The notes under the pieces are model-generated. The model was not told the DNA's origin. It made no database searches and was given only the letters and a program-made list of their open reading frames with translations. Source: Microcebus murinus (Eukaryota > Chordata > Mammalia > Primates > Cheirogaleidae). Taken from it: 64,000 nucleotides of DNA. Both the position numbers and the translations under genes were made by a program. The DNA is taken from the NCBI RefSeq assembly GCF_040939455.1, contig NC_134129.1:16688001-16752000 (forward strand). Reading direction: 5' to 3'. The first letter of the stretch is position 1. The number at the start of each line of letters is the position of its first letter. Of this stretch, positions 35,050 to 45,834 are shown in pieces.

Positions 35050-35281
35050 ATATACAATAAGACATTCCAAGACAGACAGAGAGAGAGAGCATAGTCACAT
35101 AACTTTTATTATAGCACCTTGTTATAATTGTTCTCCTATAAATTATTATTGTTAATCTCTTGCTGTGCCTACTTTATAAATTAAACATCATCACAGGTAC
35201 GTATGTATAGGAAAAATAGTTGCAGGCATCCACTGAGGGTCTTCGAAAGTATTCCCGGGGGATAAGGGGGGACCAACTGTA
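35050..35281 (-). mobile_element. MER2 (Tigger-family MITE), partial
   Basis: TCACATAACTTTTATTATAG, TTAATCTCTTGCTGTGCCTA, GGCATCCACTGAGGGTCTTC and GGGGATAAGGGGGGACCAAC match MER2 reversed, ending CTG|TA as expected for a TA-targeting element. The left end is truncated or adjoins transposon copy 1. Confidence 0.8.
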
Positions 35282-35703
35282 TTTTTTTTTGAGGAGGTGG
35301 ATACAGAGGGTAGCAGTGCCCTAACAAGTAGAAAAAACAGCAACTTCTGGAGAAACATTTACCAAGGGTCTGACAGTCCCACAAGGAAGAATCAAAATGG
35401 GTGTGGAAGCACCAAGGAGAATATGAGGGTACAGTGACATATTTTATCTTGGGTAGGAAATTTGTAGTCCAGTAGCTTTTTCTTAATTGTAGCTTCAACT
35501 CATTTATCTCTTTGTTCCCTGAAATATCCTGATACCCATTCTCTTTTGTGCATCAATCCTCATTATAAATTCAAAAACTTGTCACTGCCTGGAATTTCTT
35601 TGTTGAAAATGAAGTAGCATTTTTAATAATTCAGCCTCCTTTGGGGACTCTGATTGTCTTTTCCCATATGCTAATTAGTGGACACGCTGTTCTATTTTCT
35701 TTC

Positions 35704-35705
<2 letters not shown>

Positions 35706-35787
<82 letters not shown>
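35706..35787 (+). repeat. (TTTC)n microsatellite, ~20 units
   Basis: About 80 bp of TTTC. No Alu or L1 tail adjoins it, so its origin is unclear. Confidence 0.97.
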
Positions 35788-36464
35788 TTTCTTTCTGGTT
35801 TTATATTGCCTTTCTCATATCTACCAGGTTATAACTCACTTCAACATTTTCTTCTTGATTTTTTTTCCCCTTGCTAGCTCTCTTGTTTATGAGCTTATAA
35901 ATGCTTGCCTGGGACTTTTTAATGGCACTCTATTTGAACACAAATGGCTTCTGAACTTTTTATTCTTCACGCTTCTGCCATGATAATAAGTAACAGAGTC
36001 AAATTTAACTAAAGAAGAAGAATATAGAAAGTTCGCTAGAGCAGAACACAGAATAATACAGCATTTCATTAGTTTTCAACACCTACACCAGAAAGCTCGC
36101 TTGTGATAATTCTTTTCCATTCTGTTGCTCTTGCCCCTGCATTCGCAATGCCTGCCGTCATTTCAGAAGTGCCAAAACAAAGCGATGATTTCTTCCACGG
36201 GGGAATGGAGAGCTGAAAATGAGCTGACTGTTAATAAAGGGAAAGTGTCAGTGTTATACTGAATATGAAATTCCATATCAGCTAATAACTGTCTATTGGG
36301 TGCCTACTGTATACCTAGTAGTGAATGAAAATGAAATATGTCAAAAGTTTCTCCCTTTTCTATACCATCTCCTGCTCCCCTCATTCCGAGCAACCAATTT
36401 TTGTCCCAAATTATCTTGTCCCAATTATCTTGGAAAACATGTTATTAGTGGTAACTTGCAAGCA

Positions 36465-36467
<3 letters not shown>

Positions 36468-36511
<44 letters not shown>
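36468..36511 (+). repeat. (TA)22 microsatellite
   Basis: 44 bp of perfect TA, a self-complementary cruciform-prone run. Confidence 0.97.
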
Positions 36512-36514
<3 letters not shown>

Positions 36515-37550
36515 CCCTTTCTTAGAAGGCATGTAGCATGCCCAAAACACACATGTGATCGCCTGTGTGCATGTGTGTTGGATTTGCTTGTATCTTCATA
36601 TGAAGTAGCTTTCAGGCTCCTCAGTATTATAAAGCTACTCACTTAACGAACGATACAGACATTGTGAGTGGGAGGGTATTGTTTCAGTTCACTAACTCTT
36701 CTTGGCTAAATTAATTGAATCAGATTTTTAAATAGGTGTAATTTTCTCTCTCCACCAAACAAAACTGTCAGGTCTGAATCTAATGGCTTTCAACGAGCAG
36801 AAGAAACTTTTAACAAATGGCAGAGCAAATGGCCTTTGCTCTTTTAAAAATACATCAATTGTATCTTAATAAGTTCGAGCCAAAGAAAATGTATTCTTTC
36901 ATTTTTTTTGAATCTGGTGTTTTCCCCCTTTAATCAAACTTTTAAATAGGCAGTTGAATTACTTTAAGGCCATCTTAAAAAAGAAAAGTTATCAAGTAAT
37001 TATGCATTTAACAAAAGAGAAATTCATTTTGGGGGCATGGTACCTCTTTAGTTTTTTTGTGTCTAACTAAGTTTTACTTTGAAAGTATGTGGGGAACTAA
37101 AAGTGATTTCCCTTTTAATATGTCTCAGTTGAACTGAGATTTTTATGATTTTTAGGTTGAGAGAAGTGACAAGAAGGCCAATGAAATAAAAATATATTAA
37201 TATATGGTAGTTTGATTGTCAAATCTTCATCTGTCGTCTCATGAATGTAGAATATTTAAATTTGAACAGAGAAAATTATAAAAGATTATAAATCATAATT
37301 TATAGGTAAGCTTTAAAATGTTAAATGATTAAAAGCAGGCCAGATATTGGAAAAGGAAATTAATGAAGCAATGTAGGCTATCACTTCTCTGGACTTACAT
37401 TATTGAAACCATTGTCTTGGAAATCTATACATGTTATCTACAGTGTTTCCGTGAAAATAAGACAGGGTCTTATATTTATTTTTCCTCAAGAAGACACCCT
37501 AGGGCTTATTTTCAGGGGATGTGTTATTTTTTTAAGGACGGTACAACCAT

Positions 37551-37799
37551 CTACACATATTCAAATAGAGTGAAGTTGTCTTCTTCTGGAACATCATCAT
37601 CACTCTCCAAACCCTGACTTCCATCTTGAATTTCTTGTGACTCTCTTTCCTTTAGAACCACTGGCCCCAATCTCTCCTGTGGAGCACTAGAGCTGTCACG
37701 GGGCAGATGAGAAGGGCTGCTCGTGTTCTTTCCCGCTCCGCGACGACACCTATTGCCACGCCCATCACTAGGGCTGATTTTCATAGCCATGCCCATCAC
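37551..37799 (-). pseudogene. Element-borne open frame, copy 2
   Basis: 82 codons with LESDDDVPEEDNFTLFEYV at the end. The early stop arises from local changes after FTLFE relative to copy 1. The front part differs because of the deletion beside the array. Confidence 0.42.
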
Positions 37800-37978
37800 T
37801 AGGGCTGATTTTCATGGCCACGCCCACCACTAGGGCTGATTTTCATAGCCACGCCCATCACTAGGGCTGATTTTCATAGCCACGCCCATCACTAGGGCTG
37901 ATTTTCGTAGCCACGCCCATCACTAGGGCTGATTTTCATAGCCACGCCCATCACTAGGGCTTATTTTCGGGGTAGGGC
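37755..37978 (-). repeat. 31-bp internal minisatellite, 7 units
   Basis: Seven units, the outermost with TTATTTTCGGGG in place of TGATTTTCATA. That shows the array grades into the subterminal motif. Confidence 0.93.
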
Positions 37979-38052
37979 TTCTATTGTGCAAATGCTTAGA
38001 CATCCTGCTGGGGCTTATTTTATGGGTAGGGCTTATTTTCGGGGAAACACGG

Positions 38053-38389
38053 TAATATAAGACCACTCTGTATAGAACATGACCCCTCTTCTGCTAGAGC
38101 AATCCTTGCTTTTAAGATGTTTATAATACCATAGCTGTGAGGATATCATTTGAGGTTGTAAAATTATCACATACTTTGACTTAGTAAAAGTGTTCCAATG
38201 TTCCTTTATTAAAAGATTAATCAAAATGTCAGTTTTAATTCTTGCAAACCAGACACAAATATTCACACTTTTTTGGTTTGTTTCTTGTTATTTGCACACT
38301 AGAATCTGAGGTTAATAACAGTTCTGATGCCTTGACTGAGGGAATGGTTGTACTGTTCACGATCAGGGGGCTTGTGAAAGTCTTTTTTA
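38053..38389. other. Unique AT-rich sequence
   Basis: No gene or repeat recognised. Confidence 0.4.
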
Positions 38390-38630
38390 TTTTACTTAAT
38401 ACTTTACTATGAAAATTTTCAAAAATGTAAAAAATATGAAACACCTAGATTCTACAACTAGCATTTTCCTAAACCAGATTTATCACACTTCTGCCCAGAT
38501 GGCCAATCCCCTGTGCCTTCATCAATCCGTATTATTTTTCAATGCATTTCGAAGGAAGTTGCAGACATCACGTACTTTAGCATACATAACATTAATTATG
38601 GCTGTGAAAATCTTGTAATAGCAAAAGAAT
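38390..38630 (-). mobile_element. Old L1 3'-region-like fragment
   Basis: TTTCAAAAATGTAAAAAATA and GAAGGAAGTTGCAGACATCA resemble reverse-strand old L1 3' sequence. The call is tentative. Confidence 0.4.
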
Positions 38631-38646
38631 TAAAAATCACATTGTT

Positions 38647-39011
38647 AGGCTGGGCATGGTGGCTCACCCCTGTAATCCTAGCACTCTGGGAGGCTGAGGC
38701 AGGAGGATCATCGATCAAGGTCAGGAGTTGGAAACCAGGCTGAGCAAGAGTGAGACCCCATCTCTACTAAAAAAAATAAAGAACTAAAAATAAAGAAGAA
38801 CTAAAAAAAACAAAGAAGTTAATTGGAAAACTAAAAATATATATAGAAAAAATTAGCCGGGCATGGTGGCACCTGCCCGTAGTCCCAGCTACTTGGGAGG
38901 CTGAGGCAGGAGGATCTCTTGAGCCCAGGAGTTTGAGGTTGCTGTGAGCTAGGCTGGCGCTACGGCTCTCTAGCCTGGGCAACAAAGTGAGACTCTATCT
39001 CAAAAAAAAAA
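38647..39011 (+). mobile_element. Alu SINE with enlarged linker
   Basis: Forward copy with an extended A-rich middle (38769-38820). Target duplication AAAAATCACATTGTT at 38632-38646 and 39012-39026. Confidence 0.94.
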
Positions 39012-39026
39012 AAAAATCACATTGTT

Positions 39027-39808
39027 TGGAGAGGAAAATAAACTCCTTGGAGGCCTGAAAAAAAATGCTATCATTGCAATTTGGATACATGGATGAATTA
39101 CAGTGTTTTATAGCTAAAGCTCAGAAAAATAAAGGCACAGTTTATAGTGATGGTAAAAACCAAATCTCTAAGCCCACAAACTTTTGCTAACAGTAGGAGA
39201 GTTTCTAGAATCGTCCATCCCCCAACAAGGGTATTTTTTCTAAAGCCCATCTCTCATATGGCTATAGAGATTTTTCTCTTTCTTCCTCTCTGTCTGTCTG
39301 TCTGTCTGTCTCTTTCTCCCTCTCTCTTTCCTCCTCTTCCTTCTACTTTCTATCAAATGTAGCTTAATCTCGGCAAAGGCAGGAGAAACAGAAGTTTCAG
39401 CGTGCAAAGCCAGAAGGTCATCGGCTGAGCTGGCTGCTGTTGTAGCATTCTGGTCAACCTAGTAACCAGCCAATTAACTCCTCTGTAAGGGAAAGACCGC
39501 TGCAGGCTCTTTCTAGTAATTTCTAGAAATGCAAGTGCCAGAGAAAGTAGGGCTCTCAGTCCTTCCACTACCCAAATGTAACAGACAAGGGGCCACGTGA
39601 CCAGGAATTAGCTGATCTGGCTCCTTGACACATTAAACACATGAGAACAAGTCTACTTTCAGGAGAAAATACGTAATAAATGTTGAATTCTCAAAGTTGA
39701 TTCGCTAAGAGGCAAATCATCTTGGTGTCAGTTTTGCTAATCCTGTATCTAAACCTAACTACATGCACAGAATCTTCTCAGTGGGTTTCACATTCAATGA
39801 ATTTCACA
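39027..39808. other. Unique sequence with (TGTC)n
   Basis: Contains (TGTC)n at 39291-39311 in a pyrimidine-rich stretch. No gene recognised. Confidence 0.4.
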
Positions 39809-39822
39809 GAAACCCATTTATT

Positions 39823-40147
39823 TATTTTTTGACAGAGTCTCACTCTGTTGCCTGAGCTAGAGTGCCGTGGCATCAGCCTAGCTCACAGCAACCTCAAACT
39901 CCTGGGCTCCAGTGATCCTCCTGCCTCAGCCTCCCGAGTAGCTGGGACTACAGGCATGTGCCACCATGCCCGGCTCATTTTTTTTTCTCTATATTTTTAG
40001 TTGGCCAATTAATTTCTTTCTATTTTTTAGTAGAGACGGGGTCTCGCTCTTTGCTCAGGCTGGTTTCGAACTCTTGACCTTGAGCGATCCTCCCGCCTGG
40101 GCCTCCCAGAGTGCTAGGATTACAGGCGTGAGCCACTGCACCTGGCT
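39823..40147 (-). mobile_element. Alu SINE
   Basis: Reverse copy; an imperfect AGAAACC direct repeat at 39809 and 40148 is the likely target duplication. Confidence 0.94.
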
Positions 40148-40159
40148 AGAAACCTGATT

Positions 40160-40988
40160 TTTATTCCTAGACTTTCAGCAGCTAGCTCTGGCCACTTCTG
40201 TTGACGATTGAGGATGGTCTTGTAGAATTCTTTCTCTCTGATTGGTGCTCGGTGCATGAAAATAAGGTCTTGCCTTTTTCTCTGTGTGTCCAGGCAAGAC
40301 AGAAGGGCTATATGTCAGGCCCCGGACCTACACACAGAGCTCTCTTGAAGCTGAGGATTCCAGGCAGTGGCTCCTGCTTCCCGGTGATCATTCACATGGC
40401 CTCCCACGTCCCCCCACTTTCCGGCTCCCCCTGCCATGATGAGGACATGGCTCAGGGAGCATGTAGGTTGCCATGGCAACGTGGCTCTACTCCCCACCTC
40501 GGAGGAAACTGGAAAGGAGAGAGCCCCTAGGGGCCGTGGCCGACCGCTGCCCAACAGGGCACGGGGCCAGGGGAGGGAGGTCCAAGACAATGAAGAAGAC
40601 AGGAAGGAGCCCCAGAAGGTTCCTGGACAGAACTCAGGGCCAGGTACAAAGGGAGGTTTGCATGTCTTCAGTCTAAACACTTCAAAGTTAAAAATCAGCT
40701 GAACGAGCCGTTAAATAAAATGTTGTATCCCCCCAACCTTCACAAATACGTCTTTGTGAAGATGCCTTTGGAAGGCCAGGTTTGAGTTACCAATTCCCAG
40801 ACTCCTCAGACGGCTACGCCCCAACGTGGCAGCCGGCATGGATGATCAATTCTCCTTCACAGGCTGCAGCTGCACCCCCTTTCTTCCCAGCCCCACCCCC
40901 ACAGCACACACCCCAACCCTTCTATCCGGGCCCCGGTCATCTCGCTACCAACAGCTGCCTCTTGGCTGCTCCTGGGTGTGGCTCCTTG
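40160..40988. other. Unique GC-rich sequence
   Basis: Frames at 40201-40702 overlap on both strands and lack domains. No gene recognised. Confidence 0.4.
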
Positions 40989-40996
40989 GTCTGGGG

Positions 40997-41208
40997 CAGG
41001 GGTCCTCAAACTTTTTAAACAGGGGGCCAGGTCACTGTCCCCCAGACCGTTGGAGAGTGGGGCGCACATTCCACGCATGCGCACTGTGGGCCCGGGACCA
41101 GCCGGCTGCTAAGCAGGACAGGCAGTGATGGCAAAAACACCTGACCAGCCGGATAAATGTCCTCGGTGGGTGGCATGTGGCCCGAGGGTTGTAGTTTGAG
41201 GACGCCTG
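40997..41208 (+). mobile_element. Non-autonomous hAT DNA transposon (212 bp)
   Basis: Imperfect inverted ends CAGGGGTCCTCAAACTTTTT and …TAGTTTGAGGACGCCTG are flanked by an 8-bp duplication GTCTGGGG (40989-40996) and GTCTAGGG (41209-41216). Inverted ends starting CAG and an 8-bp duplication define hAT elements. The interior has no transposase. Confidence 0.88.
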
Positions 41209-41394
41209 GTCTAGGGGCACAAACCCACTGCAGCTTGGCCCACTGCTGAGAGCACAGGGTCCGTGGGCGCAGCCTCTTGGCCCAGGCTTCCTTGCCGGTG
41301 GACAGAGCAGGGCACTTGGAAGCAGGGGACCCTCTTGCCTGGGCCAAGGCAGTTTTACAGGGACACTCATGTTTTAAGCTAAAGCTTACTTCTT

Positions 41395-41793
41395 TTTATT
41401 TTCTTATTTTTTTTAATTAATTTTTTTCAGCATATCATGGGGGTAAAAATGTTAAGGTTATGTATATTGCCCTTGCCCCCCTCTCCCCCCAAGTCAGAGC
41501 TTCAAGCATGTCCATCCCCCAGTTGGTGCACATCTCACTCATTGTGTATGTATATCCCTGTCCCCTCCCTCCCACCTGCCCGACACCCGATAGATGTTAC
41601 TCCTATGTGTCCACTTAGGTGTTGATCAGTTAATACCAATTTGCTGGTGAGTACATGTGGTGCTTGTTTTTCCATTCTTGAGATACTTCACTCAGTAGAA
41701 TGGGCTCCAGCTCTAGCCAGGAAAACACAAAAAGTACTTGTTAGTACCTCTAATACAAGTACCTCAAATACAAGAGGTATCACCATTGTTTCT
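41395..41793 (-). mobile_element. Young L1 3' end, fragment A
   Basis: Reverse 3' UTR (CAGCATATCATGGGGGTAAA, CACACCTAAGTGGACAC read reversed) leads into the last ORF2 codons. A scrambled ~60-bp stretch (41735-41780) repeats AGTACCTC/AATACAAG motifs before rejoining L1 text at CACCATTGTTTCTT. Confidence 0.85.
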
Positions 41794-42412
41794 TTTTTAA
41801 AAAAAATTTAGCGTATTATGGGGGTACAAGTGTTAAGGTTACGTTTTTGTCCATGCCCCCCTCACCCCAAGTCAGAGCCTCAAGCATGACCATCCCCCAA
41901 ACGTTGCACATCTCACTCATTGTGTTTGTATATACCCATCCCCTCCTCCCCCCTCCACCTGCCCAACACCTGATAAATGTTACTCCTGTATGTCCACTTA
42001 GGTGCCGATCAGTTCATACCAATCTGCTGGTGATTACATACCAATATGCTGGTGATTACAATTTGCTGGTGGTGCTTGTTTTTCCATTCTTGGGATACTT
42101 CACTTAGTAGAATGGGTTCCAGCTGTATCCAGGAAAATACAAGAGGTGCTAGATCACCATTGTTTCTTAGAGCTGAGTAGCACTCCATGGTGTACATATA
42201 CCACATTTTATTAATCCACTCATGTATTGGTGGGCACTTGGGTTGTTTCCACATCTTCGCGATTATGAATTGTGCTGCTATAAACATTAGAGTGCAGGTG
42301 TCTTTTTCATAGAGTGTCATTTGATGTTTTGGGTAGACGCCCAGTAGTGGGATTGCTGGATCAAATGGTAGATCCACTTGTATCGCTTTAAGTTCTCTCC
42401 CCATTGCTTCCC
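41794..42412 (-). mobile_element. Young L1 3' end, fragment B
   Basis: A second L1 3' end of the same family follows directly in the same orientation, with its own 3' UTR. It extends further 5' into ORF2, to about codon −130 from the stop. A micro-duplication of TGCTGGTGATTACA occurs at 42027-42075. No target duplication was found. Confidence 0.87.
42009..42404 (-). pseudogene. L1 ORF2 C-terminal fragment
   Basis: 131 codons encode the ORF2 C-terminus (DLPFDPAIPLLGVYPKHQMT, FIAAQFIIAKMWKQPKCPPI, LLSEVSQEWKNKHH). It runs past the usual stop because of the triplication after KNKHH. It is 5'-truncated and cannot make an active enzyme. Confidence 0.85.
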
Positions 42413-42657
42413 ACAGAGACAGGCTTGGCAGGGCACTGGGGGCTCAATCATTTAATCGGCATGCCTGTGAGCGTGTCGTATGTGTTGCTGATACAACTGC
42501 AAACAGGACAGACAGGGCCTCTAGTCTCGTGTAGCTCTCGGCTTCAATGTCAGGCGACACTCACCGCGCCCATGCCTTGATCACAACTGTGTTAAGGGCT
42601 GTGAAGGCGAAACGCATGGTGTCGAGAGAGGGTTCAACGGGAGGCCCTGACCTGGCC
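42413..42657. other. Unique sequence
   Basis: No gene or repeat recognised. Confidence 0.4.
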
Positions 42658-42671
42658 AAGGAGGGTTTCTT

Positions 42672-42999
42672 TTTTTTTTGAGACAGAGTCTCACTCTGTT
42701 GCCCAGGCTAGAGTGAGTGCCGTGGCGTCAGCCTAGCTCACAGCAACCTCCAACTCCTGGGCTCAAGCGATCCTCCTGCCTCAGCCTCCCAAGTAGCTGG
42801 GACTACAGGCATGCGCCACCATGCCTGGCTAATTTTTTCTATATATATATTAGTTGGCCAATTAATTTCTTTCTATTTATAGTAGAGACAGGGTCTCGCT
42901 CTTGCTCAGGCTGGTTTCGAACTCCTGACCTTGAGCAATCCTCCTGCCTCGGCCTCCCAGAGAGCTAGGATGACAGGCGTAGGCCACCGTGCCCGGCTC
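42672..42999 (-). mobile_element. Alu SINE
   Basis: Reverse copy; 14-bp target duplication AAGGAG(G/A)GTTTCTT at 42658-42671 and 43000-43013. Confidence 0.95.
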
Positions 43000-43284
43000 A
43001 AGGAGAGTTTCTTAAGACGCGATCTCTTAAGATCTTGTTTCTTAAGATGCTGTTTGAGAGGAGGAGACCTGGCGGCTGGTGGCGGGACGTGTTTCACACA
43101 CAGGAGCAGCGTGTTTGCGTGCTCTCGCCAAGAAGTACGGCAGAACAGAAAGCTGGCACTCCCGGACAACCGTGCTATGTAAATCAGGGGCAGGCAAGTA
43201 GGGGCGGAACTCAAGAGAAGGAAATCCAGGGTGGGTCACTTAATCGTCAAGCGGGACAGCAGCAAGAACTAAAGTAAATCGAGT

Positions 43285-43445
43285 TTCTACGTGGGCCAGG
43301 CCGTGCTGCACACTCTCTCCCCTGGCGTTGAACTTGACCATTGCTGACAGAGCCTGGGCACCCTTGACCCTACGCACAGATGGGAAAGCCGAGGCTCAGA
43401 GACTTTAGTGATTTGCCCAAAGCTGCCTTACATTAAGAAATGGCG
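43285..43445 (-). mobile_element. MIR SINE fragment
   Basis: GGGCCAGGCCGTGCTGCACA, ACAGATGGGAAAGCCGAGGC and TCAGAGACTTTAGTGATTTG follow reverse MIR order. Confidence 0.72.
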
Positions 43446-43879
43446 TTGCACGTTCTATGAGCATTTCAAAGATGCAAGTAAACTCAATGAATTGGCTTTT
43501 GTCGGATCGGCTTTGGTGAATGGATCTGCTTCTTTTTTTATTTTTATTTTTTAACAGATGCAGAAACTAAAGCTCTGCTTAAAATAAATAAAGAACATCA
43601 GGAACAGTAGGACTTTAAATTGCTACGCTTGGTTGCAGAATACATGTGCATGGGGTTTTCTTTTTTGCTTAATTAAATTCCTTTTAACACATCATGACCG
43701 AAGTAGTTGTACTTTGGAGAGATGGTGTCGGTTTCTCGGGTGGTCTGGGAGACATGCCCACAGGTTGCTGGGTGCGGTTTAAGAAAAGAAAAGTGATAGC
43801 CTCGTAAAATATTTGCTTGTTGACTTAGGTGCTAAAAGGAAGAGAACGCCACGGGAATAAGTCAGGAGAGTTGTAGGGA
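43446..43879. other. Unique sequence
   Basis: No gene or repeat recognised. Confidence 0.4.
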
Positions 43880-44150
43880 GAAAGGGAAGAAAAGAAAAGA
43901 AAGGAAAGAAAGAAAGGAAAGACAGACAGAGAGAGAGAGAAAGAAAGAGGAAGGAAGGAGGGAAGGAGGGAGGGAAGGAAGGAAGGAAGGAAGGAAGGGA
44001 GGGAGGAAGGAAGGAAGGAAGGAAGGAAGGAAGGAAGGAAGGAAGGAAGGAAGGAAGGAAGGAAGGAAGGAAGGAAAAGAAATGAAGGAAGGAAGGAAAG
44101 AGGAAGGAAGGAAAGAAAGAAAGGAAGAAAGAGAAAGGAAGGAAGGAAAT
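43880..44150 (+). repeat. (GGAA)/(GAAA)n purine tract
   Basis: About 270 bp of purines with the purest GGAA run near 44003-44074. The pure core is surrounded by GGGA, GAAA and AGAC variants. The reverse-strand Leu/Pro/Ser/Phe frame at 43825-44280 is an artefact. Confidence 0.96.
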
Positions 44151-44165
44151 ACCTTCTTTTCAACT

Positions 44166-44719
44166 CAGTGGTTCTCAACGGAGGAAATTTTGTTTTCAGG
44201 GGACATTTGGCAATGTTGGAGACATTTTCACTGTTGCAGCTTGGAAGATGATGCCGGGTGCGGTGGCTCAGGCCTGTCATCCTAGCACTCTGGGAGGCCG
44301 AGGCAGGTGGATTCCTCGAGGTCAGGAGTTCGAGACCAGCCTAAGCAAGAGCAAGACCCTGTCTGTATTAGAAATAGAAAGAAATTAATTGGCCAACTAA
44401 AAATATAAAGAAAAAATTAGCCGGTGGCGCATGCCTGTAGTCCCAGCTACTCGGGAGGCTGAGGCAGGAGGATCGCTTGAGCCCAGGAGCTGGAGGTTGC
44501 TGTGAGCTAGGCTGACGCCACGGCACTCACTCTAGCCTGGGCAATGGAAAGAGACTCTGTCTCAAAAAAAAAAAAAAAAAAAAAAAGGCAAGGAAGATGT
44601 CACATCTAGGGGGTAGAAGGCAGTGATACTTATAATGCACAGAGCGGCCCCCACGACAAAGAACAATGCGGCTCAAAATGTCAAGACTCCAGAACTTGAG
44701 GACCCTGCTCTGAAAAAAT
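44166..44719 (+). mobile_element. MER5A (hAT-Charlie MITE), split by an Alu
   Basis: CAGTGGTTCTCAACGGAGGA, GGGGACATTTGGCAATGTTG and, after the Alu, TAATGCACAGAGCGGCCCCC, AACAAAGAA-like text and CAGAACTTGAGGACCCTG run in MER5A order. The internal Alu at 44251-44589 explains the split. Confidence 0.85.
44251..44589 (+). mobile_element. Alu SINE inside MER5A
   Basis: Forward copy with a long A-tail, lacking part of the linker CCGGGCATGGT. GGAAGATG at the left end repeats near 44592-44599 as the target duplication. Confidence 0.94.
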
Positions 44720-45685
44720 GTGCAAATATTAGACAAATAGTAGAAATGCATCACGTCCCTAGGCTTTCCTGGCTTTGGGGTGTCCCCACCCCTCCTTCCC
44801 CCACCAGCAGCGAGCCTCCATTCTTCACTGAATTGCTCTTTGTGTTCTGTGTTGTTTAGACACAAGAGGAGGGCTCCCTTACTCAGATATCACTTATCTT
44901 CTGTGCTTCCTCTGAACTCTTTTGGGTTTTCCAAAAGGACTGGAAATGAATAATGAAAGCCTTCCTCGGGGACAAGAGCCTTTGATCTTCCACGCCTCCG
45001 CCTGTTTCCTGCAGGATTCGGCTCCTTCCTTCCTCCCGTTTGGCATAATTCTGAAACCATATAACCAGTCCTCAATCAGACTCTCTTTGTAACGTTAGTA
45101 GATTATAGCCTTAGGAAACTAGACCGTATCTCGAACTGATGCTACCCCCCTGTTCAAGTTCAAGTTTATAGTCTGCTCTGCTTTGTGGAAACCTACCATC
45201 TTAACAGCGAGGGTGGTGGCCCTCATCCATCATTTCAGTTAGACTTTATTTTTGCAGAATTTCCTTTCAAGATGGTAGATGATTGTACGTTGTAGGGCAG
45301 AAAGTGAGAGTCCATCCTGAACAGAAAAACAAAATAGCAGATCTTATCTCTAGGGGCAAAAGGAGAGGTCCAATCAGCTCATCCAATTCTTTGATTCACT
45401 AGAGTAACTCAGAATTGTATATTCCCGGTGGACTTGGAGTGACCTCCAAGTCGTGGAACTTTTCAGCTATGAGAGATGAGAGGTTACTATTCTCGAGCAA
45501 GAAGGAACACTGGCCTGGGCCGGGAAGGATTATGTAGCTTATGGGGCCAGAAGGTCAAAACTGGGAGCTTAACTTTTATGTTCCATAAAATGGAAAGCCA
45601 CTTCTACACCTGTGACTTCAGATCTTGCAGTCATTTAGAATCTCCCAAAGAGGTTTCACCTGCATCATGATTCCATTTGTTCATC
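44720..45685. other. Unique sequence
   Basis: No gene or repeat recognised. Confidence 0.4.
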
Positions 45686-45689
45686 ATCA

Positions 45690-45790
45690 CAGCAACCCTG
45701 TGCAGTAGGCAGATCAATTATTATCACCTGCATCGGTCTAAGGAAGAACGAGAAGCTATCTCATCTCTTAAGTGACTTACTCAAGAGGAA
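45690..45790 (-). mobile_element. MIR SINE fragment
   Basis: ACAGCAACCCTGTGCAGTAG and TAAGTGACTTACTCAAGAGG fit the reverse MIR core. Short and diverged. Confidence 0.5.
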
Positions 45791-45834
45791 CAAAACTTAG
45801 AGCTGTGTTAACTCACTGAGAGATGCGTGCATTT

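Larger units (their letters stand above)
35282..37440. other. AT-rich unique sequence with microsatellites
   Basis: Holds a TTTC array (35706-35787) and a (TA)22 run (36468-36511). No gene recognised; frames over the arrays are artefacts. Confidence 0.45.
37441..38052 (-). mobile_element. TA-flanked MITE, copy 2 (612 bp, 7 VNTR units)
   Basis: Reverse orientation. The left end CAGTGTTTCCGTGAAAATAA and right end …GGGGAAACACGG are flanked by TA at 37439-37440 and 38053-38054. The CAGTG form of the end differs from the CCGTG of most copies. About 25-30 bp next to the array (the CTGCGCAG…GCATCTGCACAACC segment of other copies) is missing. Confidence 0.9.

Noticed and set aside
42717..42968. Recurring frames of the form [20 protein letters not shown]… across the window
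   Set aside because: All are reverse-strand Alu translations.
43825..44280. 151-codon reverse frame rich in Leu/Pro/Ser/Phe
   Set aside because: Translation of the GGAA tract.
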